From Terriglobia bacterium (GTDB taxonomy: Bacteria; Acidobacteriota; Terriglobia; Acidiferrales; UBA7541): DNA of 64,000 bases. Positions 28,438 through 35,245 of this stretch are shown here, in pieces. The stretch is from assembly GCA_020073605.1 (NCBI GenBank), contig JAIQEW010000010.1:1-64000 (forward strand). The letters run 5' to 3'. The position numbers were made by a program, and so were the translations under genes. The notes below the pieces were generated by a model, which saw only the letters and a program-made list of their open reading frames with translations, searched no databases and had not been told where the DNA came from. Numbering within the stretch: the stretch's first letter is position 1; each line of letters begins with the position of its first letter.

Positions 28438-29523
28438 TTAGTTGTTGCCTGGCCTTTTGGTATCCGTATAGCCTTCCCGTGCGTACACGATCACCTTGCG
28501 GCGCTTCCCCTTGTCATTCTTTACCACGAGCGGCTTTCCGTCGGGGCCGACGATCTCCACTTTGAGCCGATGGTATTTCCCGTCGTGCGCGAGATCCGGT
28601 GGCGAGAAACCGATCCTGTACTGGTTGCGAAGAAAGTTTGCGACACTCTCGAAGATGCTGGGGAGTTCTCCTTCAAAGCGAGGGAACCAGCTGTGTCCGC
28701 CGGTCAATCTGGCAAAGGTCTGGAGCTGATTCTTCGCCTGGAAGTATGAAAGCGAATTGCCGGCGTTCATGTACTCTCTTTCGGCTGAGCCGATACAAAA
28801 GACCGTCACGTCCGCTTCCTTCAACCGCCTGTACACCTGATCGAGGGTATGACGGCTGAAAGTGTCTGCGCCTGTGGTGATGAGCAGAATCGATTTTTTC
28901 CCTTTCACTCGCTCGAGTCGATCGAGCGTATCGAATATCGCATCGAACATGTTGGCTTCGCGAAATTGCGGGTAGGACAACGTATTGAGCGCGTCGCGAA
29001 CCGCCGCTTTGTTGTGAGTGAAATCCACCGCGATCGCGGGCTTCATGTCGTACCTGATGAGCGCCACCCAGTCTTCCGGGTTGAGATGGCTGAGAAAGCC
29101 CGAGCCCCAGTCCGCACCCTTGTATGCGAAGTAGTCGTAAGCGATCCCGCTGTACTCCAGCAGCATGACGATCGTGATGGGGGCCTCGACCGGGGCGAGA
29201 TTCGTGATGGCTTGCGGGCGCCCGTTGTCGAGGACGCGAAAGTTGTCCTTCTTGAGACCGGCGAGAACTTTCCCATCCTCGTCGGTCACCAACACGTCGA
29301 GGTTGACCAGAGCGGATTCCACCGAGATGGTGTATTCCGGTCCCGCCGGCGCCGCTTGACCCGCTGGGGGCGGAGCTTGGGTGTCCTTCTGCTGCGCTGG
29401 CGGCACGGGATTCTGGGGTCCCGGTGGCGCCTGCGGAGGGTTGGCGGAGCTTCGCGGTGTCACCCCGAGCATGACCGCTAGTGCGGCCAACAACACGGGG
29501 CGAAGTCGCGGCGTGATCTTCAC
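28438..29523 (-). CDS. VWFA-related acidobacterial-domain protein, degenerate MIDAS
   Basis: A secreted von Willebrand A-type protein of the acidobacterial family (TIGR03436-like). I start it at GTG 29523 because this overlaps the TGA of the upstream haem-binding gene as GTGA and puts a signal peptide first (MKITPRLRPVLLAALAVMLG); a longer reading would add about 67 unlikely residues. A Pro/Gln/Ala-rich linker follows, then a short 'SALVNLDVLVTDEDGKVLAGL' beta module, then the VWA domain. The usual MIDAS motif DxSxS is replaced by LLEYSGIAYD, so metal-dependent ligand binding may be lost. Role in the envelope is unknown. Confidence 0.85.
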   Translation of the reverse strand: MKITPRLRPVLLAALAVMLGVTPRSSANPPQAPPGPQNPVPPAQQKDTQAPPPAGQAAPAGPEYTISVESALVNLDVLVTDEDGKVLAGLKKDNFRVLDNGRPQAITNLAPVEAPITIVMLLEYSGIAYDYFAYKGADWGSGFLSHLNPEDWVALIRYDMKPAIAVDFTHNKAAVRDALNTLSYPQFREANMFDAIFDTLDRLERVKGKKSILLITTGADTFSRHTLDQVYRRLKEADVTVFCIGSAEREYMNAGNSLSYFQAKNQLQTFARLTGGHSWFPRFEGELPSIFESVANFLRNQYRIGFSPPDLAHDGKYHRLKVEIVGPDGKPLVVKNDKGKRRKVIVYAREGYTDTKRPGNN

Positions 29524-29999
29524 GGGTTTGTCTGGTTCGTTCCTGCTCCCGCCCCTGGTCGAACAGTTTGCGTCCAGCGGCAGACCGTCTGTATATCCGC
29601 GTCCGTCAGCTTGGCAGTTGGATGCAGAATCGGATAGATAGGGCCGGGCATTTCTTTTTCCGTCAGTTCCTTGCAAATTCCTTCGAGTGCGTCGGCTCTC
29701 TTCTTCGGATCGGCCATGCCCCATTCGGAGAAATTCAGCTCGCTCCGCCCTTGGTTGACGTCAAACGCGACCAGCCACGACGCAGGAGCCACGGTGCTAT
29801 ACCAAGGCCAGATCGTGCGGTTCGAGTGGCAATCATTGCACGACCGGGCGAAGATTGCTGCAACGTCCGGCGGCACCGCCAGACTGGCCGACATTTCATT
29901 CTTCGGGTCTACTACTGGATTGCTTCTAGATGGCCGGACCACTTGAATCACCACCAGCAGGACAACAAGCGCAAGTACTAGACGTTTCAACCAAAGCAT
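29520..29999 (-). CDS. Haem-binding domain protein (membrane-anchored mono-haem cytochrome)
   Basis: A 159-residue protein with an N-terminal hydrophobic anchor (LVLALVVLLVVIQVV) and one c-type haem site, CNDCHSN. The context 'PPDVAAIFARSCNDCHSNRTIWPWYS' and the distal 'WCMADPKKR'-like stretch match the haem-binding (Haem_bd) family often found fused or next to cytochrome proteins in Acidobacteriota and Bacteroidota. It is probably on the outer face of the inner membrane. The following VWA gene overlaps it by four bases (GTGA), so the two are coupled, though no functional link is known. Confidence 0.85.
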   Translation of the reverse strand: MLWLKRLVLALVVLLVVIQVVRPSRSNPVVDPKNEMSASLAVPPDVAAIFARSCNDCHSNRTIWPWYSTVAPASWLVAFDVNQGRSELNFSEWGMADPKKRADALEGICKELTEKEMPGPIYPILHPTAKLTDADIQTVCRWTQTVRPGAGAGTNQTNP

Positions 30000-30150
30000 G
30001 ATGGCCCTCCGTTACCGCGTCTCACTCAAACCTTGCGCGGCGGCGTCGTAGCGGCTTGCCGAGAAGGTCCCAAATACGTCTGGAACGACCCTCCCCGCCC
30101 CGGCGGCCTTCCGCTTGCCCGTGAGTCTCCAACAGTGCACGAACTCCCAC

Positions 30151-30166
30151 TGTGACCGGGGTCACA
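30151..30166. promoter_or_regulatory. Perfect CRP-type site
   Basis: TGTGA-CCGGGG-TCACA matches the CRP consensus TGTGA-N6-TCACA at all ten conserved bases; the full palindrome, including the flanking C and G, has 8-bp arms (30150-30167). It lies 168 bases before the LPKTA gene. Two related sites are at 19061 and 58125. A CRP/FNR-family protein is the natural candidate; none is encoded here. Confidence 0.6.
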
Positions 30167-30241
30167 GGGAGGGGTGAGCCTACTCACCGCCCCCAAAGGG
30201 CATCCAAGCTATAGAACGGTGGCGAAGGTCGGACTCCATGA

Positions 30242-30300
30242 GGACGAAACACAAGCGCAAAGAACCCGGGGGCGAGAGCTCGGAACGTAAGTCCGGGTAG
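30242..30300 (+). other. Possible structured 5' leader RNA
   Basis: The stretch can fold as GGAC (30242-30245) with GTCC (30291-30294), enclosing a hairpin GGGC-GAGA-GCTC (30270-30281, GNRA loop). An alternative outer stem pairs ACCCGG (30264-30269) with CCGGGT (30293-30298). The bases after the hairpin, GGAACGTAAGTCC, loosely resemble the GGGACGCAAAGCC strand of class I c-di-GMP riboswitches, but the second half of that fold is not evident. Treat as a structured leader of unknown type. Confidence 0.2.
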
Positions 30301-30333
30301 TTCCATGGTTCGATCTTCGAGGAGGAAACAGCA

Positions 30334-30990
30334 ATGAAAGCGACCAAGGCAGTATCACTAGTTCTTGGGCTGATCGTGTTCGCCGGGGCTATGGCGATCC
30401 AAGCCCAGGCCCAAGTTTCCCAGAAGAGAACCAGCATCACATTCGACCAACCCGTGGCAGTTCCCGGACAGGTTCTGCCGGCGGGGAAGTACACGTTCAC
30501 CGCGCTCGATTTGACCGGCTTCCAGCACGTCGTGCAGATCTGGAACGGAGACAAATCGAAGCTGATTACCACAGTTCTAGCGATTTCGAACTATCGACTG
30601 GAGCCCGCGGGGGAGACGATCATCGAGTTCCACGAACGGCCGGCAGGCTCGGCTCAGGCCCTGAAAGCGTGGTTTTATCCTAGTTACAAACACGGCTTCG
30701 AATTCGTCTATCCGAAGAAGGAGGCGATTCAGATAGCTCAGGCGTCAAATGAAGTCGTTCCCGCCGAAGCCGTTGAGGCGACTCCCAGCACGCTCGAAAC
30801 GGTTCCACTTGTGGCGATTACGCCGCAGGGGACAGAAGAACCAATAGCCCAGGCGTTCCCAGAAGAGGCGCCAATGGTGGCCAAGGAACTGCCGAAGACG
30901 GCCAGCCTACTTCCGCTGATCGCGTTGCTCGGTGCATTGAGCCTCGCCATTGGATTTGGCGTCAGGCGATTTGGATCAAAGAGGGCGTAG
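30334..30990 (+). CDS. Secreted protein with LPKTA C-terminal sorting signal
   Basis: A 218-residue protein with an N-terminal signal peptide (VLGLIVFAGAMAIQAQAQ). The middle (VPGQVLPAGKYTFTALDLTG, 'VVQIWNGDKSKLITTVLAI') is a small beta-domain I recognise only as a recurring acidobacterial secreted type. The tail is a textbook sorting signal: LPKTA (186-190), a 20-residue hydrophobic helix, then RRFGSKRA. Characterised class D sortases recognise LPNTA-like motifs, so the sortase encoded 1.1 kb downstream is a likely enzyme for it. The ribosome-binding site is GAGGAGGAAA, before ATG. Function of the mature protein is unknown. It is the first gene of a three-gene set. Confidence 0.85.
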   Translation: MKATKAVSLVLGLIVFAGAMAIQAQAQVSQKRTSITFDQPVAVPGQVLPAGKYTFTALDLTGFQHVVQIWNGDKSKLITTVLAISNYRLEPAGETIIEFHERPAGSAQALKAWFYPSYKHGFEFVYPKKEAIQIAQASNEVVPAEAVEATPSTLETVPLVAITPQGTEEPIAQAFPEEAPMVAKELPKTASLLPLIALLGALSLAIGFGVRRFGSKRA

Positions 30991-31078
30991 TTGCAACGAT
31001 TCTCTTTGTGCCGCGGGACTGGGCAAGAGGCTTGGTCCCGCGGTGCGGAGAGAAGAGTCGTTGAAGGCGAAGGTTCGC

Positions 31079-32065
31079 ATGTCTCGCTTTCCAACCCGCA
31101 ACCTTAAAGCCGCGTGGATTGCCGCCATTCTGTTCATCACCGTCCCGGCCGCTTACCCGCGCGACGGCGCGTCACTGCCTTTGCCGCAAGGGGCGAATCA
31201 TCAATCCGTCATTTCGTCCAATACGGCGCTGGTGGCGCTTCCCGTCAACGTGAGAGACGCGCGCGGAGATTTTGTCACGGGTTTGACAGTCGGCAATTTT
31301 CGCGTTTTCGAGGACGGGAAGATTCAAAACATCAGCTTCTTCGAGCAGGAGGATACTCCCGTCACCTTGGGGCTGATCGTCGACCACAGCGGCAGCATGG
31401 GCCCCAAGCTCCGTGAAGTGGTGGCGGCAGTGCTCGCCTTCGCGCACTCGAGCAATCCAGAGGACGAAATGTTTGTCGTCGACTTCGATGACAACGTGTC
31501 GGTCGAACTGCTCAATGGAAAAGCCTTCACCGGCGATGCGGAGGAACTGGGCAAGGCCGTGACGGCGGTGGCTGCTCAAGGTCAAACCGCGCTGTATGAC
31601 GCGGTGGCGGAGGGATTCATCCACTTGCAGCTCGGCCAATGGAACAAAAGGGCTTTAATCATCGTCAGCGATGGCGGCGACAACATCAGCCACTACAAGT
31701 TCTCACAAGTTCTGGAATTGGCCAGAAGCACTCAGGCGGTGATCTATGCCATCGGGTTGGTGACTGAGTCCGGTCAGGAGGAGAATCCCGGAGTGCTTCG
31801 GCGGCTCTGCCGCGAGACGGGCGGAATCGCCTTCTTTCCGCAGAAGGGTGAATCCATCGAGGGTGTCACGACGCAAATTGCCCGCGATCTCCGAAAACAG
31901 TACATGCTGGGGTACGTTCCGCCGAAGAAGGTGGATGCCGGCGCGTTTCGCAAGATTGAAGTGAAAGTGTCTGCTCCCGGCCGAGGCGACCTGCGCGTCA
32001 GAAGCCGGACCGGCTATTCGGTTGCCGCTCAACCGCCCGCGCAATCCGGGAGGAGTGCGCCGTGA
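31079..32065 (+). CDS. VWFA-related acidobacterial-domain protein with intact MIDAS
   Basis: A 328-residue secreted VWA protein. The start at 31079 puts a signal peptide first (NLKAAWIAAILFITVPAAYP) and has GAAGG upstream; a longer open frame begins inside the previous gene and is unlikely. The N-terminal module (TALVALPVNVRDARGDFVTG) is followed by 'NFRVFEDGKIQNISFFEQED' and the VWA domain, which has a complete MIDAS motif DHSGSM and later Thr and Asp positions. Such domains bind protein ligands through a metal ion. It lacks a sorting signal of its own. Its stop overlaps the sortase start as GTGA, so it is tightly linked to the sortase; it may be a partner or a substrate-presenting protein. 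Confidence 0.88.
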   Translation: MSRFPTRNLKAAWIAAILFITVPAAYPRDGASLPLPQGANHQSVISSNTALVALPVNVRDARGDFVTGLTVGNFRVFEDGKIQNISFFEQEDTPVTLGLIVDHSGSMGPKLREVVAAVLAFAHSSNPEDEMFVVDFDDNVSVELLNGKAFTGDAEELGKAVTAVAAQGQTALYDAVAEGFIHLQLGQWNKRALIIVSDGGDNISHYKFSQVLELARSTQAVIYAIGLVTESGQEENPGVLRRLCRETGGIAFFPQKGESIEGVTTQIARDLRKQYMLGYVPPKKVDAGAFRKIEVKVSAPGRGDLRVRSRTGYSVAAQPPAQSGRSAP

Positions 32066-32673
32066 CATCATTCCGCGCCTCTGCAAATTCGCACGAAGCG
32101 CCGGTGGGCGTGATGCTGAATTGGGTTTCCTATTGCCTGTTGTTGACCGGCCTTGCCGCTCTGGCTTACGTCGCCTACGTCCTTGCGAGCGCCCGATACT
32201 ACGAGGCAATCGAGATGGGCAAGCTCGAAGATGCTGTTGTCCAGCCGGGAGGTGGGTTCGGTCCGCGCGTCGTGGCGGAAGGCGACGTGATCGGCCAAAT
32301 CCAAGTTCCCCGCCTCGGGCTCAATGCAATCGTGGTTCAAGGAGATTCAGACGACGTTCTTCGCCGTGCCGTCGGCCACGTCCCCGAAACGGCGTTGCCG
32401 GGCCAATCGGGCAACATAGCTCTGGCCGGTCATCGCGATACTATTTTTCGTCCGCTGAGGGATATCCAAGTGGGAGACATCGTCACTCTGAAGACGTCCA
32501 TCGGCGACCACACATACCAAGTGAACTCCACCGAAGTTGTGCCTCCCACCGACGTTGAAGTGCTCCAGTCTCGGGGGAACAACGAACTGACGCTGATCAC
32601 TTGCTTTCCCTTTCACTACATAGGCCACGCGCCGAATCGCTTCATCGTGCGCGCTCGCGAAGTGGGAAACTAG
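32062..32673 (+). CDS. Class-D-like sortase
   Basis: A 203-residue membrane-anchored transpeptidase. One N-terminal transmembrane helix (VSYCLLLTGLAALAYVAYVL) precedes the sortase beta-barrel. Catalytic residues: His124 in LAGHRDTIFRPL, Cys181 in TLITCFPF (the TLxTC motif) and an Arg in NRFIVRA. It cleaves a sorting motif between Thr and the next residue and transfers the protein to an amino group. The GTG start overlaps the VWA gene stop (GTGA) with GGAGGAG ahead of it. The nearest apparent substrate is the LPKTA protein two genes upstream. Sortases are mostly known from monoderm bacteria, so the attachment site in a diderm is an open question. Confidence 0.92.
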   Translation: MTSFRASANSHEAPVGVMLNWVSYCLLLTGLAALAYVAYVLASARYYEAIEMGKLEDAVVQPGGGFGPRVVAEGDVIGQIQVPRLGLNAIVVQGDSDDVLRRAVGHVPETALPGQSGNIALAGHRDTIFRPLRDIQVGDIVTLKTSIGDHTYQVNSTEVVPPTDVEVLQSRGNNELTLITCFPFHYIGHAPNRFIVRAREVGN

Positions 32674-32733
32674 CCAACAGCAGTCGGCACGGGCAAACTG
32701 CTGCCGCTCAAACTTGAGAAGGATCAGGAAAAC

Positions 32734-33561
32734 TTAGGCGGAAACTTCTTCGGATAACAGGGTTGTGCCGGTAGTACGGGGCGCCGCTGAGCTGCAGGCC
32801 GAGGATGTCCAGGAATCACTTGGCAATTCGAGCCTGAAATTAGCGACCAGCGGCAAGTGGTCAGAAGCCACCAGAGCCGTCCGGCTTCGATGAGGGCGGA
32901 ATTCTTCGATCTCCAAGGCTGCGTCGTGATAGACGTGGTCCAGGTCAAGTAGAGGCAGAACGCCCGGGTAAGTGCGTCCCCACCTTGTATCTTCGCGCAA
33001 ATCCGCTTTGGTCAAATGACGTGTCAGCAAACGGGACGTCAGTCCGCGGGTCCATTCGTTGAAATCCCCAAGCAAGATCCGGGGCCCTTCGAAATCGTCG
33101 CTGGTCAGAATCTCCGGTCCGACAAGCATTTTTCCTTGAGCCCTGCGTTCGAGAAACGCGGTCCCCAAGTGGACGTTGAAAACGTGCAAGACCGTGGATT
33201 CATTTAATTCGATATCGGCCCGCAGGCATCCACGCGGTTCGCGGCCGGACACGCTCACGCTGTAGTTCCGCGCGGCACGCATCGGAAATCTGCTGAGCAA
33301 GACGTTCCCGTAAGCGCCGCCATCGAGAGGGCGGTTCGATCCGAAACGGAAGTGGAGACCCAGCTCTTCGGCGATAAACGCCGACTGATTCTCCGCGCGC
33401 GGACCGCTTCCCACGCTCACAACCTCCTGCAGGGCCACGATATCGGCATCGATCTCGCGCAACACCTCGACAATGCGGTCGGGGCGAACGCGCCGATCCA
33501 GTCCACGACATTTGTGAACGTTGTACGTCGCTACGCGCAAATTGTGCGATTCAGGCGACAA
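32734..33561 (-). CDS. Endonuclease/exonuclease/phosphatase-family protein (YbhP-like)
   Basis: A 275-residue EEP-fold metal-dependent phosphohydrolase. Fold landmarks: RVATYNVHKCRGLDRR (first Asn ligand), ADIVALQEV (Glu ligand), 'LLGDFNEW' (Asp and Asn), and 'VASDHLPLVANF' (Asp-His). It has no signal peptide. It lies 156 bases after a cardiolipin synthase-like gene on the same strand, the same pairing as ybhP-ybhO(clsB) in E. coli, which suggests a phospholipid-related substrate. A nucleic acid target is also possible, because the fold is shared with nucleases. Confidence 0.85.
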   Translation of the reverse strand: MSPESHNLRVATYNVHKCRGLDRRVRPDRIVEVLREIDADIVALQEVVSVGSGPRAENQSAFIAEELGLHFRFGSNRPLDGGAYGNVLLSRFPMRAARNYSVSVSGREPRGCLRADIELNESTVLHVFNVHLGTAFLERRAQGKMLVGPEILTSDDFEGPRILLGDFNEWTRGLTSRLLTRHLTKADLREDTRWGRTYPGVLPLLDLDHVYHDAALEIEEFRPHRSRTALVASDHLPLVANFRLELPSDSWTSSACSSAAPRTTGTTLLSEEVSA

Positions 33562-33717
33562 TCTCTTTCTCTCTCACTTCTTTCGCAACGGAGCGTTGTA
33601 ATTCGCCCCGGCGCATTTGCCTCCCAGGCTGCTTACCCTATGAATGTTTCTAGGCATTCCTTGGGAAGGTGACCTGTGGATAGTTCATATTATAGCGCAA
33701 GCCAGATGGACGCGTCT

Positions 33718-35172
33718 TCATATGTCCTTGTTGGAGCGCAATCGATAGGCCCTGAGGAGGAGGGCGAAGGCAAACCAGACCCCCAGAACAACGAGGGGGA
33801 TCGCCATCAACCAGGGCCATAGCGCAGCGATGAAGGAGAGAGCCAGCAGCAGCAACCCACCGTACAGCATGACGACCGATTCTGCCGGACCCAAAGTGCG
33901 GCGATTCGTGATCGCTGCGGTGACGGCATTGCCGATTCGAAGCACTCCGGCTGCCGTGCGCCCCGCGCTGCCTCCGCCCCGCCTTCTCCTGGGCCGGCTC
34001 ACTGCCCGTCCGTCCGGTGCCGCCAGTCGCACTTTGTGCCGGGGGCTGAGGACAATCTCGGTCGAATGTTCCAAATCCTCCAGAAACATGTCCTCCATTG
34101 CCTGGCTGAACTGCTCGTCCTCGACCACGACGTCGAGTTCCCAATTTCCAATCCAGCTGGCTATATTGAGGTTCGTGGAACCGACTCTCGTCCACTTGCG
34201 GTCGGCCACGGCGGTCTTGGCGTGAAGCATCGCTCCGTTCCACTCAAATACCCTGATGCCGGCCTCCAGAAGCGGCCGGTAACCTGCGCGCGACATGGCG
34301 CGGATGAGCGGCACATCGCTGGTTCGCGGGACCAGGAGCCGGACGTCGACGCCGTCCATAGCCGCGGCTCTAAGCGCCTGCACATAGGGCGAAGTGCCGA
34401 CAAAGTACGCGTCCGTCAGCCAGATATATTCCCGGGCCAGAGCCGCGATGAGTTGGTCGAGCCTGTACAGACCCGCGGCATTCGGCACGCCTGCCACGAC
34501 ACGCAAGGCCACATCACCGACAGCGGCGCGCCGGTCGGTTACCGACGGAGCGTCTTCCGGCGGCAGCGGACTCCCCGCAGCGGCCCACATCAAGGCGAAG
34601 GCTTGTGCAAGGCCGGCCACTGCGGGCCCTTCGATTTGCAGGCCCGTATCCCGCCAGGGTTCGATGCCGCGCTCCGGGTAACCAGCCCAGTCCTGGCCGA
34701 TGCAAAGTCCGCTCACAAACCCAACGTCTCCGTCCACGACGATCAACTTTCGGTGATCGCGACTGAGCCAGCTCAAAGGGCTGTCCAATTGCGGAGGGTT
34801 GAACCATCTCACTTCAACGCCCGCTGCTCGCAAGGACTTCCACATGCGGCTCCAGCGCGTGCCGCGCACCCCGACCCAATCCAGGATCAATCGTATTCGT
34901 ACGCCTTCTCTTGCTTTCCTCTCGAAGAGATCGGCGAACTCTTTGCCGATCGCATCGTCATGAAGCATGTAGGTTTCGAAGTGAATGGATCGCCTGGCGC
35001 CACGGATGGCCTCGGTCCAGGCAGGATAGTTTTCCTTGGCATCGCGCAGCAGCTGCGCCCTGTTGCCTGTCACGAGCGGCGCTCCCGCGGCTCTCGAAAA
35101 GGCCCGTTCAGCAAGATCGCGCAGCGCTATTTCCGCTTGGGGCTCTTCAAAAGCTGTGGGTGAATCTCTCAT
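33718..35172 (-). CDS. Cardiolipin synthase-like phospholipase D protein
   Basis: A 484-residue protein with two HKD catalytic motifs: HRKLIVVD, with Gly and Ser just after, and [20 protein letters not shown]. The central part ([19 protein letters not shown]) is standard for bacterial cardiolipin synthases of the ClsB/ClsC type, which condense two phosphatidylglycerols or PG with PE. Unlike ClsA it has no N-terminal membrane helices; instead two hydrophobic helices near the C-terminus ([20 protein letters not shown] and the next) likely anchor it. The EEP gene follows on the same strand. Confidence 0.88.
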   Translation of the reverse strand: MRDSPTAFEEPQAEIALRDLAERAFSRAAGAPLVTGNRAQLLRDAKENYPAWTEAIRGARRSIHFETYMLHDDAIGKEFADLFERKAREGVRIRLILDWVGVRGTRWSRMWKSLRAAGVEVRWFNPPQLDSPLSWLSRDHRKLIVVDGDVGFVSGLCIGQDWAGYPERGIEPWRDTGLQIEGPAVAGLAQAFALMWAAAGSPLPPEDAPSVTDRRAAVGDVALRVVAGVPNAAGLYRLDQLIAALAREYIWLTDAYFVGTSPYVQALRAAAMDGVDVRLLVPRTSDVPLIRAMSRAGYRPLLEAGIRVFEWNGAMLHAKTAVADRKWTRVGSTNLNIASWIGNWELDVVVEDEQFSQAMEDMFLEDLEHSTEIVLSPRHKVRLAAPDGRAVSRPRRRRGGGSAGRTAAGVLRIGNAVTAAITNRRTLGPAESVVMLYGGLLLLALSFIAALWPWLMAIPLVVLGVWFAFALLLRAYRLRSNKDI

Positions 35173-35245
35173 CTCCGGCCTCGCATTGCCCGCCGGGCAT
35201 TATTGCTCGCGCCCCGGCAACTGCACGGTTCTCCCAACACGATTT

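Larger units (their letters stand above)
30000..30333. promoter_or_regulatory. Divergent regulatory region before the sortase locus
   Basis: This 334-base gap separates the minus-strand haem-binding gene from the plus-strand LPKTA gene. It holds a CRP-like palindrome (30151-30166), an inverted repeat GGTGAG-CCTA-CTCACC (30173-30188), a TATAGA hexamer near 30210 that could be a -10 box, a GC-rich structured leader (about 30242-30300) and a strong ribosome-binding site (GAGGAGGAAA near 30318-30328). Confidence 0.5.

Noticed and set aside
30231..30252. CCATGAGGACGAAAC resembling a hammerhead ribozyme core
   Set aside because: The conserved CUGANGA is not present, and no matching three-helix fold could be made.
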